Source: Planctomycetota bacterium
GTDB lineage: Bacteria > Planctomycetota > Phycisphaerae > UBA1845
Direction of reading: 5' to 3'
NCBI GenBank assembly: GCA_022561255.1
Contig: JADFRO010000120.1
Span: 1 to 8,125 of the forward strand
Length of the DNA stretch: 8,125 bases
In this document: positions 1 to 6,622 of the stretch, one piece after another
How the letters are laid out: each line of letters begins with the position of its first letter
Position numbering within the stretch: the first letter of the stretch is position 1
Made by a program: the position numbers and the translations under genes
Notes under the pieces: generated by a model
The model's database searches: none
Seen by the model: only the letters and a program-made list of their open reading frames with translations
What the model was told of the DNA's origin: nothing

Positions 1-112
1 CCTGACCGGACCTCGCGTGCCGCGCAACGACAGAGGAGACCGTCTCGCCCGAGTGCCGTCGTCGCTGCCGAGCGGCGTATGCCGTGCCAGCCTGCTCTGC
101 GCCGCTGTGCTT

Positions 113-136
113 TGACACCGCCCAAAGTTTGTGTCA
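113..136 (+). terminator. Weak hairpin after a possible upstream stop codon
   Basis: TGACAC at 113-118 is perfectly complementary to GTGTCA at 131-136, with a 12-nt spacer. The TGA of the left arm is the stop of the frame open from the left edge. No T-tract follows, so terminator function is only a guess. Confidence 0.2.
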
Positions 137-153
137 GGACGCACCGCACGGTG

Positions 154-217
154 AAGCGCCTACGGCGCTTGTCGGCGGAGTGCGTTGAAGGTAGCCTTAC
201 GCTACGCTGGCGCCGAC
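154..217. repeat. Compact cluster of nested inverted repeats
   Basis: AAGCGCC (154-160) pairs with GGCGCTT (164-170) around a TAC loop. Directly after it GTCGGCG (171-177) pairs with CGCCGAC (211-217). Inside this second stem GCGT (182-185) pairs with ACGC (199-202), and AAGG (188-191) pairs with CCTT (195-198). A 64-bp block is therefore almost fully foldable as a hairpin plus a nested two-tier stem. It lies about 60 bp upstream of the dockerin gene start. It may be a REP-like genomic repeat or a structured 5' leader; the sequence alone does not decide. Confidence 0.45.
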
Positions 218-277
218 GGCCTGGATCAAGCCACGGTTTGAAACGAGAACCCTGTGATACTTGAAGGATGCGATTTC

Positions 278-1414
278 ATGCGCTTCGTTAGATTAGCGTT
301 TTTTGTTGCTTGTATTGCGAGCCTGGTCGTAGACAGCGCGCCCGCGCAGGTGCCCACGTTTTCGGTTGAGGCAACGGCCGTGAATGATGTCCCGATTGTG
401 GGCGGTAGGACCAGTCGGCTGATCGTCGCGCCGGGGGATGTCCTTACGGTCAAGATCTATCTGCGAGACTGGTCGCCCAACGGCGAGCTGTTGCGGTCGT
501 ATCAGGCGACGTTGGATGGCTCGACGTTTAGCAGCGGCGCCGCCGGCAGTATTCATCCGCCGCAGTTCGGCACGATGGACTTCAAGGACGACACGGCGTT
601 CATCGATGAAAAGGCAGACGATTACGTGCACAAGGGGCTGCACACGATCCCGGTTGTCGCAGCGCGTCCGGACTACCGGTGGATCAGCGTATTGTTCGCG
701 GGCGACGAAGCACACGCTGCCAAGCAAGACGGCCGAAAATATTCGTGCGGCACGATGCAGCTAAACGTCTCCGACGACGCCCGCGGAACCTTTACCATTT
801 CGCTCTTCAAGGACCGCGAGGTTTCGATGCTCCTGGACCCGGATAGCAAGACCATCGAACCACTCGAGGTGGAACCCCTTATCGTCGACGTGGCGGAGTC
901 GACTCACTGGGCGCGCATTCGCTCGAGCGAGCCGCCGAGTGGCGCAATCGACGCGCGTTGCGAGGCTGAAAATTATCGCTCTTCAAGCAACGCCCCGTGG
1001 CAATCGATTCAGCTAAGATCCAGTGGCGATGGGAGCGAAGTCAAGGCGTCGGACTTCACGATCGCCGACGGAACGACCGATCCACCACGAATCAAACGTC
1101 TTACGGCGGAAGGATCAACGGTCACGGTCGCGCTGGATCGCCCGATTCGCGCCGGGGCGTGGACCACCATCACCCATACCTCCAGCAACACGAACACACG
1201 AATCGGGTTTCTCCCTGGAGACGTTAACAACGACGGACGCAGCAACACGCGCGATGTCCTGGCGCTGATCGATAGTCTAAATGGGACGCACGTGCAACCG
1301 GATTACCAGACGGACATCAACCGCGACGGGGTCGTCGGGGGGGGGGATCTGGCGCGGCTGATCGATCTGCTGGCGAGCGAATCGACGAGGGAGCGGCGCC
1401 TTCCCAACAATTAG
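278..1414 (+). CDS. Secreted dockerin-domain protein
   Basis: Predicted 378-aa exported protein of a planctomycete type; its specific function is unknown. The ATG at 278 is chosen over an in-frame GTG at 254 because GAAGGA (263-268) sits 9 nt upstream and because a signal peptide begins there (residues 1-23/24: MRFVR, a hydrophobic core, then SAPAQ). Residues about 28-206 form a beta-rich extracellular region (AYQ-like 'RSYQATLD', then 'ARGTFTISL') of a kind common in planctomycete secreted proteins. Residues about 210-310 hold an 'IRSSEPPSGAIDAR' linker and a second beta region ending 'TNTRIGFLPGD'. Residues 313-367 are a dockerin-like domain with two calcium-binding F-hand loops: D315 to D326 (DVNNDGRSNTRD) and D346 to D357 (DINRDGVVGGGD). 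Dockerins usually bind cohesin domains. The gene converges on the cysteine-rich gene, 42 bp away. A run of ten G residues falls inside the second calcium loop. Confidence 0.85.
   Translation: MRFVRLAFFVACIASLVVDSAPAQVPTFSVEATAVNDVPIVGGRTSRLIVAPGDVLTVKIYLRDWSPNGELLRSYQATLDGSTFSSGAAGSIHPPQFGTMDFKDDTAFIDEKADDYVHKGLHTIPVVAARPDYRWISVLFAGDEAHAAKQDGRKYSCGTMQLNVSDDARGTFTISLFKDREVSMLLDPDSKTIEPLEVEPLIVDVAESTHWARIRSSEPPSGAIDARCEAENYRSSSNAPWQSIQLRSSGDGSEVKASDFTIADGTTDPPRIKRLTAEGSTVTVALDRPIRAGAWTTITHTSSNTNTRIGFLPGDVNNDGRSNTRDVLALIDSLNGTHVQPDYQTDINRDGVVGGGDLARLIDLLASESTRERRLPNN
1337..1346 (+). repeat. G10 homopolymer within dockerin loop 2
   Basis: Ten consecutive G residues encode part of V-V-G-G-G-D in the second calcium-binding loop. 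The reading frame is correct as it stands, since a good second F-hand follows. A gain or loss of one G would shift the last ~25 codons. Confidence 0.9.
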
Positions 1415-1436
1415 TCCCGGAGTCCGACCCAGGAGC

Positions 1437-1457
1437 GGCACGAATCCGCATCGTGCC
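1437..1457. terminator. Hairpin between convergent genes
   Basis: GGCACGA (1437-1443) and TCGTGCC (1451-1457) form a perfect 7-bp stem with a 7-nt loop, placed between the stop of the plus-strand dockerin gene (1414) and the stop of the minus-strand gene (TAG at 1459-1457, which it overlaps by one base). Its position suits a shared bidirectional terminator, but neither strand has a T-tract. Confidence 0.4.
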
Positions 1458-4400
1458 TACGGGCATACGGAGGGGCAGGTGAAGGGAAACTCTTTGACGG
1501 CGTCGACGGATGACGTCAGGTCGATCACGTTGACCCTGTTGCCGATCGCACACGGGGACATGTTCGTACCTTCGACCGTCGTTTCTCCGACGTAGAGATC
1601 TTTGACGCCGTTGATAACGTTCGTGATGTCAATCGAGTTGGCGAAGCCATCGCCGTTGGTATCGCCCCAGACCCAAGTAACCACCTCGGTTCCGGCAGAC
1701 TCGCGTATGACCGAGACAAAATCGCACGTCGCGTGAACGCGATACGTTGACCCCGGCCGAATCGTCTCTTCGTGAACCCCAACAGTGCCCCAGTCAGCCG
1801 CGGTCAAGAAGATCGGAGTAGATCCCAAGCGACCACTCTCGCAGGTTCCCACGCATGCGCCGCCGCTGCAATCCATGAAATCCGTGCACGGATCGCCGTC
1901 GTGGATCCCGCCGGAGCACGCCATCGGGCACGCGGCCGCACCGTTGCAGATCATTCCGTCGTTGAACCCGCCGCTGCAACGTTTTTGCACGAACTGCGAG
2001 ACGCACGCTATTTGGGAGTCGTTGCAATCCCCGACAACCTTGAGAGCCATTTTGATGTTCCCGAGATCGGGCGCCTGGACGGTCATGTATCTGGCTCCGG
2101 ATACGGTTACGACTGGTGCGGGACATCCGCCGCACGTCTGAGTCTGTTCGTCGCAGAGCGACGCATCGGGACAAGGGTTTCCGTTGTCCCCGAGGCATTC
2201 GTGATCAAATGTGCATCCGGATGGAGCCACGTTCGGGTCGACATTGGGATTACAAGCCACCGCCTCGCAGAAAGTTCCACCGGTACAGACTGAATCGTCG
2301 GGTTCGTGATGGCAGACGGTGGCGAGCGTGGGCGGCGGACCGGGAAGGATGACCTGCTCACATGAGTCGATCGTGCAGGCCAACCCGTCGCTGCAATCGA
2401 TCGGCGCGTTGACGCATACTCCGGCCTCGACATCGCAGCTGTCGTCGGTACACAGCGTGCGGTCGTCGCAGTCGCTGTCCTTCAAACAGCCGGCGCACCG
2501 ATCGAGCTCTTCATTGCACTCCAGTCCCGGGCACGGATCTTCCGTACCGCTGCATACACCGTTTGAGCACGTATCGTTCTTGCCGTTGCAAAATAGTCCG
2601 TCATCGCAAGGAACGGCTTCGTTGAACACCTCGCAGGTTCCGGCGCAACCGGGCGTGGTACACGAGCATGAGTCGTCGGTACAGATGTTATCGTCATCGC
2701 ATTCCGCATCGCTTTCACACGTAATAGCTACTGCGAAGGGCGCTCCGATCGATTTGGTCACGTTGCTGGTAACCTCACCGACAGGACGTGGAGCTGCGCT
2801 GGTCACGGCGGTCAGACTTGACCCACCCGCGCACTCAAGGATCTCGATTTCCGATCCGCCACCGGCGGCACTTAGTACGTCGAACTTGAACCGCGTTACG
2901 AAAAGGCCCGCCGGTGTTGCACAGGCGGCGGGGGCGGGTAGACCGTTGCACTTGGGCTGAGAAATCGCCACGTAGCCCGCGTCGCCGTCGTTATCGGGTA
3001 CGGCGGGTGGGGGTAGGCACGGGTAGTTGAGACCGTCACCTGCCGTGCAGTCCGCCAGAAAACCGGAAAACGCCCAGTTGTGCTGGTCCGCCGGACAAAC
3101 AAAACACTCGTCGTTGCTTTCGCAGGGGTCGTCGGGATTCTGGTCGAACGCGGTTGACTCTCTTAGACCAAGGTTCTCGGGGTTCCATCCGAGGATCGCC
3201 GTGAGGCCAACGACGGGATGCTCGTCGACGGCGCATTCCGTCGAGGTCGTAAGATTGCATCCGTCGGCCACCGCGTACAGGTCGACGCTGACGGTCGACC
3301 CGACGGGAACCGGCGCCGTGGGACCATTACGCCACTCCAACCGAACACATCGGTAGGGATCGTCGGACGATGGCGGATTGTCCGCGCACACCTCGTTCTG
3401 ACAGACCGACGAGGCTGTGCAGGGATCATCGTCGGCGCAGGCGGCGCCGTTGTTGATCGAAAACGTCGAGCAAACATCGTCGAAGTCATCGCACTGTCCC
3501 TGCCGGCAGGCGGTGTCCAGGTGACTGCAGTCGATGGTGATGCCGGGAACGCACCCCGCGGCGTCCGCCATACCGTCGGAAGGATTGCACACCTCTTCGC
3601 CGTCACAGAAGGATCCGTTGGAACACGCGGCGCTGTTCGGCGCGTTGACGACGACGTCGTTAAGTTCGTCGCAGTTATCGTCGGTGCAGGAGAACCCGTC
3701 GTCCAGCGTCGGCGGAGGCCCGTCGAAACAGCAACCCGCACCGGTTATATCATCACAAACGCCAACTTGGTCAACACAAACCTCCGCCCCGTCGCAGAAG
3801 AGCCCGTTGCTGCAGCCCGCGTTGGAGTGAGGAAACGTACAGGCGTTAAACAGGCAGAGATTCTGCGTGCACCAGTTCACATCGTCGCAGTCGCTATGGA
3901 CCAAGCATTCGACGCACCGAGCGAGCGAGTCGCTACAGAACGTGGACGCCCCGGTGCACGTGAAACCCGACGGGCAATCGGAATCGTCCGCACATGGGTC
4001 ACCCACGCCTTCAGCGCTCTGGCATCTCCTGCAGACCACGGGATCGGCGTCCACGCAGGTATGATCGCTTGATTGGCAGATCTCCGCGCCATCACAGAAC
4101 GAGTTGTTGTCACAATCGGCGTGACTTTCGCACTCGACGCACTGCAGGAAGATTTCACTGCACATCTGCGGCAGCGGGCACTGAACGGGGTCGCCGGATT
4201 GACAAGTGTTCGTGGTCAGGTCGCACGTTTCCGAGCCGTTGCAGAACATACCATCGAGGCAATGCAAGTTGCTCGTACACTCGACGCAGGTTCCGGAGCT
4301 GAGATCGCACACCGTGTTGGGCTCCACGGTACACGCCGCGCCCGATTCACATTCCACGCACGCGTTGAGCGATTCACTGCAGAAGTCGTCACCCGGACAC

Positions 4401-4783
4401 GACGGCGGCTGAACCAGAATGCTACAGTCGGTTCCTGGATTGCTGCCGCCACTGCAAACGCCGCCGTCACAAACACCGCCGTCGAGACAGGCGAACTCAC
4501 AGAGATCGCGAGACTCACTGCACTCCTCGTCGCCGTTGCAAAAGAGCCCGTCCGAACAGCTTCTTACGTTATGAACGCAGAACCCCGAAGGGCCGGGATT
4601 GATGCAGGTGTCGATCGTGCAGAAGAACGCATCAGCGCACTCGTCGTTGTTGGCACACTGCGCGGACGCCGACGCAGACAGGCTGCCCATCAGACCGAGC
4701 ACACCCAGAAGGACAACGCGCGCTTGCAGACTCGCGCCAATCGAAGCTGCACAACGCCTCTGCACCGAAAATTTGCACAGCAT
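1457..4783 (-). CDS. Large cysteine-rich secreted protein with cohesin-like and dockerin domains
   Basis: Predicted 1108-aa exported protein with about 120 cysteines after the signal peptide. The ATG at 4783 is chosen because GAGGGG lies 7 nt upstream and because it gives a signal peptide (residues 1-41, twin Arg near 9-10, core VVLLGVLGLMG, cleavage after SASA); the frame is open 24 codons further upstream. Residues 43-478 are tandem cysteine motifs. The pattern C-x-(D/N)-G-x-F-C-(N/D)-G-x-E-x-C occurs near residues 76, 175, 224, 324 and 387, and a variant at 726. Short CT(D/I)D.C units also recur. Residues about 478-686 resemble a cohesin: 'VPVGSTVSVDLYA', 'VVGLTAILGWNPENLGL' and 'LFVTRFKFDVLS'. 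Cysteine repeats resume at 687-887. Residues 888-1036 form a linking region, and about 1037-1103 a dockerin-like end: 'WGDTNGDGFANSID' is a good first calcium loop, while the second (near 'NMSPCAIGNRVNVID') is degenerate. Related cysteine-repeat proteins occur in planctomycetes and myxobacteria, mostly with no assigned role. Probably a surface or extracellular structural or adhesive protein. Confidence 0.85.
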   Translation of the reverse strand: MLCKFSVQRRCAASIGASLQARVVLLGVLGLMGSLSASASAQCANNDECADAFFCTIDTCINPGPSGFCVHNVRSCSDGLFCNGDEECSESRDLCEFACLDGGVCDGGVCSGGSNPGTDCSILVQPPSCPGDDFCSESLNACVECESGAACTVEPNTVCDLSSGTCVECTSNLHCLDGMFCNGSETCDLTTNTCQSGDPVQCPLPQMCSEIFLQCVECESHADCDNNSFCDGAEICQSSDHTCVDADPVVCRRCQSAEGVGDPCADDSDCPSGFTCTGASTFCSDSLARCVECLVHSDCDDVNWCTQNLCLFNACTFPHSNAGCSNGLFCDGAEVCVDQVGVCDDITGAGCCFDGPPPTLDDGFSCTDDNCDELNDVVVNAPNSAACSNGSFCDGEEVCNPSDGMADAAGCVPGITIDCSHLDTACRQGQCDDFDDVCSTFSINNGAACADDDPCTASSVCQNEVCADNPPSSDDPYRCVRLEWRNGPTAPVPVGSTVSVDLYAVADGCNLTTSTECAVDEHPVVGLTAILGWNPENLGLRESTAFDQNPDDPCESNDECFVCPADQHNWAFSGFLADCTAGDGLNYPCLPPPAVPDNDGDAGYVAISQPKCNGLPAPAACATPAGLFVTRFKFDVLSAAGGGSEIEILECAGGSSLTAVTSAAPRPVGEVTSNVTKSIGAPFAVAITCESDAECDDDNICTDDSCSCTTPGCAGTCEVFNEAVPCDDGLFCNGKNDTCSNGVCSGTEDPCPGLECNEELDRCAGCLKDSDCDDRTLCTDDSCDVEAGVCVNAPIDCSDGLACTIDSCEQVILPGPPPTLATVCHHEPDDSVCTGGTFCEAVACNPNVDPNVAPSGCTFDHECLGDNGNPCPDASLCDEQTQTCGGCPAPVVTVSGARYMTVQAPDLGNIKMALKVVGDCNDSQIACVSQFVQKRCSGGFNDGMICNGAAACPMACSGGIHDGDPCTDFMDCSGGACVGTCESGRLGSTPIFLTAADWGTVGVHEETIRPGSTYRVHATCDFVSVIRESAGTEVVTWVWGDTNGDGFANSIDITNVINGVKDLYVGETTVEGTNMSPCAIGNRVNVIDLTSSVDAVKEFPFTCPSVCP

Positions 4784-5425
4784 CCCGTTACCCCTCACCG
4801 CTGGCAATTCGCAGGCTGTATGCCACGGGCACCCCACCTCGACCGAGCGTTCCAAACTGCAGAGCGGCGCCTGCGCCCCCGTCTATGTCGCTAACTGAAA
4901 TGTGCGGGGACGGCCTGAACCCTCGTGTGGACGCGACTTCTCCCTCCGACCACGCCCTCACTGTACCAGAATCGCCCTGTGAGAACAAACGGCAGCACCG
5001 CCTTTTCGCCGCGCTCGCTGGGCGACCAAGTGTAGGCCACGCCTCGCCGCAGATCCAGTAGGCGTCCAAAAGGGGCTTCTTATCCAGCCTGACTCTACAC
5101 GATTGGCACTGGATGTACGGACCCGACCGCCGCTTGAGACTTGGAAGCACTTTTCGGACGTCTCAGCCGCTGCGATTGGAGTCTGGATCGGCGGCCGGGC
5201 CACGCGTGGAAACGCCCGGGTTAAACGACGCACCCGGATTACGGCACCAAAAACCATGCGGGGCCATCGGAGGGCGAGGAACGTCTCCCCACCCTTGAAT
5301 TTCAGCGTTATCTTAGCTAAGATGGTCGCGTGGATTAGGTGCGTTTCGCAGCGCCAGAGCCGTGCTCGTTTCGCCGAGGTCCGGCGGGGAACCGCGCCGC
5401 TGCGCCCGGGGTAGGAGTGGAAAGA
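4784..5425. other. Intergenic region between divergent genes
   Basis: About 640 bp without a confident gene, between the divergent starts of the cysteine-rich gene and the PEP-CTERM gene. On the minus strand a short frame from GTG at 5040 to TAG at 4891 would give 49 residues (beginning VAYTWSPSERGEKAVLPF, ending VPAHFS). It has moderately GC-biased third positions but only a poor start context, so it is left as a candidate. Longer minus-strand frames here are Arg/Ser-rich and run antisense into the PEP-CTERM gene. The right part holds the candidate promoter and palindrome listed separately. No clear promoter for the cysteine-rich gene was found. Confidence 0.5.
5295..5323 (+). promoter_or_regulatory. 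Candidate sigma70-type promoter with overlapping palindromic operator
   Basis: TTGAAT (5295-5300) and TAAGAT (5318-5323) are separated by 17 bp, each matching 4 of 6 positions of the classical -35 and -10 hexamers. The -10 lies within a perfect 14-bp palindrome, ATCTTAG/CTAAGAT (5310-5323), a typical position for a repressor site. It would give a leader of about 95 nt ahead of the PEP-CTERM gene and would also drive the thioredoxin-fold gene behind it. The prediction rests on sequence match alone. Confidence 0.4.
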
Positions 5426-6046
5426 ATGAATCGATCGCGGAACGCAGCCTACTTGGCGCTTCTGCTCATGAGCTTGACGGCTGCGACCGCTCCAGGCGCC
5501 ACCGTGGACTTCGAGTCGGTGCCCCTCCCCCACGTTTTCGGAATAGCCCAAGGGAATGACCCCGGCGATCTTGTACTGACGCAAGACCGCATCGAAATGC
5601 GATTAGCGGAACTCGTCGTCGGATCGCGACGCGACTTCATCGAGGCGGAGATCGGCGGAGCTTTTGATGTCGATTTTGCAACCACACCCTTGTCACTCGA
5701 CGCCATCGGCGTGGTCTTCGATTTCTCCAACGTGGGATTCGACGTGACGCAGGTGACGTTCGAGTATCTAGACCTCGGCGGATTCAGCAACTTCGCCGTT
5801 AACGGGCACACGCTTTTTGAGTTGTTGCGTCTCGACGGTATCCCGACCGATGTCGCACCGGGCGTCGAAGCGATCGTTGACGACGACCTGATCACCCTGA
5901 CCGGCGCCATTACAAGCTTTCTTGTCGGCGGCCAGGAGCTGGGCATCGATAACGTCACGGCCGTTCCCGAGCCGGCGACACTTGCATTTCTAAGCATCGG
6001 TGGTATCTACCTGCTCACCAGCCGCCGACGGCGGCCAAGAACGTAA
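5426..6046 (+). CDS. PEP-CTERM sorting-domain protein
   Basis: Predicted 206-aa exported protein with a C-terminal exosortase-type sorting signal. The ATG at 5426 follows GGAG (5413-5416) with a 9-nt spacer and opens a signal peptide (residues 1-25: NRSR, hydrophobic LALLLMSLTAA, cleavage near PGA). The mature part is beta-rich with no recognised catalytic motif; it begins 'TVDFESVPL', a start common in PEP-CTERM proteins that have jelly-roll-like folds. The C-terminus has the full tripartite signal: V-PEP at 180-183, a hydrophobic stretch TLAFLSIGGIYLLT, and the basic tail SRRRRPRT. PEP-CTERM proteins are processed by an exosortase and generally end up at the cell surface or in the extracellular matrix; the exosortase is not encoded here. 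The next gene starts 24 bp downstream on the same strand, so the two are probably co-transcribed. Specific role unknown. Confidence 0.85.
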   Translation: MNRSRNAAYLALLLMSLTAATAPGATVDFESVPLPHVFGIAQGNDPGDLVLTQDRIEMRLAELVVGSRRDFIEAEIGGAFDVDFATTPLSLDAIGVVFDFSNVGFDVTQVTFEYLDLGGFSNFAVNGHTLFELLRLDGIPTDVAPGVEAIVDDDLITLTGAITSFLVGGQELGIDNVTAVPEPATLAFLSIGGIYLLTSRRRRPRT

Positions 6047-6070
6047 GACAGAAACTCGGAGTACCGCTCG

Positions 6071-6589
6071 ATGCAACGAATCACAGTGGGTTTCACGGGA
6101 TGCGCGCTGCTCGCAGCCGTCGGCTGTTCGTATGTGGCAGGCCGACGGTTCGACGCTGAAGTCCGTAACAAACCCGCTCCCGATTTTGTGCTGTCCGCAC
6201 TGGACGGAACGAAGGTCCGACTCAGCGAACAAAAAGGCAAGCCGGTGGTGCTGGCGTTCTTCGCGTATGGCTGACCGCCCTGCGCTGCGGAGGCTCCGCA
6301 TCTCAGTCATCTATCAGAGAAATACCTCAACGACGGGCTCGTCGTGCTGGCGATCAACTCGTGGGATGAGGATCGCGAGACGCTCATACAGTTTGCAACC
6401 AAAGAGAAACTCAAACACCGAATCCTCCTTGACGGAAGCGAAACCGCCGAAAAGTACGGGCTGGGTAGGAACATACCCGTGGTTCTGTGGATTGATCGCG
6501 CAGGCATCGTTGTCGATACCGAGTGGGGATTCGGCGGAGCGGCCACGTTGGAGCGGAAGACCAAGAAGCTGCTATCCGGCGCAAGCTAG
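6071..6589 (+). CDS. Candidate selenocysteine-containing TlpA/thioredoxin-fold lipoprotein (in-frame TGA at codon 68)
   Basis: Reading through the TGA at 6272-6274 gives a 172-aa protein ending at TAG (6587-6589). GGAG (6058-6061) lies 9 nt before the ATG. Residues 1-18 are a signal peptide with a likely lipobox AVG-C19, so the product is probably an extracytoplasmic lipoprotein. Residues about 34-168 are a thioredoxin/redoxin fold: 'NKPAPDFVLSALDG', 'KGKPVVLAFFAYG', then the active site U68-P-P-C71, 'AAEAPHLSHLSEKY', 'LVVLAINSWDED', the cis-proline segment 'NIPVVLWIDRAG' (P136) and 'VDTEWGF'. TlpA-like proteins normally have CxxC and act as thiol-disulfide oxidoreductases. Here the codon for the first cysteine, the nucleophile, is TGA. 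UxxC replacing CxxC is the known pattern of bacterial selenoproteins, and a SECIS-like hairpin follows. Frame and domain are intact on both sides, so no frameshift is needed. Alternatives are a recent nonsense mutation or a sequencing error (TGC to TGA). If UGA stops translation, only a 67-aa stub is made. SelA, SelB and tRNA-Sec are not in the window. Confidence 0.8.
6272..6309 (+). promoter_or_regulatory. Candidate bacterial SECIS element
   Basis: Directly after the in-frame TGA (6272-6274), TGCGGA (6286-6291) pairs perfectly with TCCGCA (6295-6300) around the loop GGC (6292-6294). The stem can be extended with two single mismatches (6284-6302, 6282-6304, 6281-6305), and TGAC at 6272-6275 can pair with GTCA at 6306-6309. 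Bacterial SECIS elements lie in the coding region just 3' of the UGA, with an apical loop roughly 16-37 nt away and a G among its first loop bases. Here the distance is 17 nt and the loop begins GG. The small hairpin could occur by chance in GC-rich coding DNA. Confidence 0.55.
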
Positions 6590-6601
6590 CGGCTTTTCTA
6601 C

Positions 6602-6622
6602 AAAGGTCGTTCGACTTTTTTT
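6602..6622 (+). terminator. Candidate intrinsic terminator of the PEP-CTERM/thioredoxin-fold unit
   Basis: AAAGGTC (6602-6608) pairs with GACTTTT (6613-6619, one G-U pair) around a GTTC loop, and the T-tract runs from 6616 to 6622. It begins 12 nt after the stop codon of the thioredoxin-fold gene. The stem is short and AT-flanked, so termination may be weak. Confidence 0.45.

Larger units (their letters stand above)
1..277. other. Leader/intergenic stretch with no confident gene
   Basis: No convincing complete gene is visible here. Two plus-strand frames are open from the left edge. One runs to a TGA at 113-115 and would give a 37-residue tail ending in ...SLLCAAVL. The other runs to a stop at 262-264 but is very arginine-rich and looks like a GC-driven shadow. 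The 37-residue frame could be the 3' end of a gene lying off the left edge, but nothing in it is recognisable. The remainder contains the inverted repeats listed separately and ends in the ribosome binding site of the dockerin gene. Confidence 0.4.

Noticed and set aside
253..261. Extended -10-like TGTGATACT just before the dockerin gene
   Set aside because: No acceptable -35 at the right distance, and the start site would fall within the ribosome binding site.
79..264. Plus-strand 61-residue frame near the left edge
   Set aside because: Arg-rich composition, no ribosome binding site, and it covers the nested inverted repeats.
2319..2960. Ser/His-rich plus-strand 213-residue frame inside the cysteine-rich gene region
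   Set aside because: Antisense reading of Cys/Asp-rich codons; no start signal or domain.
3218..4894. Long plus-strand open frames opposite the cysteine-rich gene (two in the same frame, separated by one TGA)
   Set aside because: They are antisense shadows. The opposite strand has a signal peptide, regular cysteine motifs and a dockerin, while these frames show only Val/Ala/Arg-rich sequence with no domain. The TGA between them is therefore not another recoding site.
4958..5584. Minus-strand 208-residue open frame upstream of and into the PEP-CTERM gene
   Set aside because: Arg/Ser-rich, no domain, and overlaps antisense the signal-peptide region of a convincing gene.
6071..6589. Frameshifted pseudogene in place of the selenoprotein
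   Set aside because: Both parts are in the same frame (codon 68 is the only interruption), and translation straight through reconstructs a complete thioredoxin fold. A simple nonsense mutation remains possible but is less likely given its exact site.
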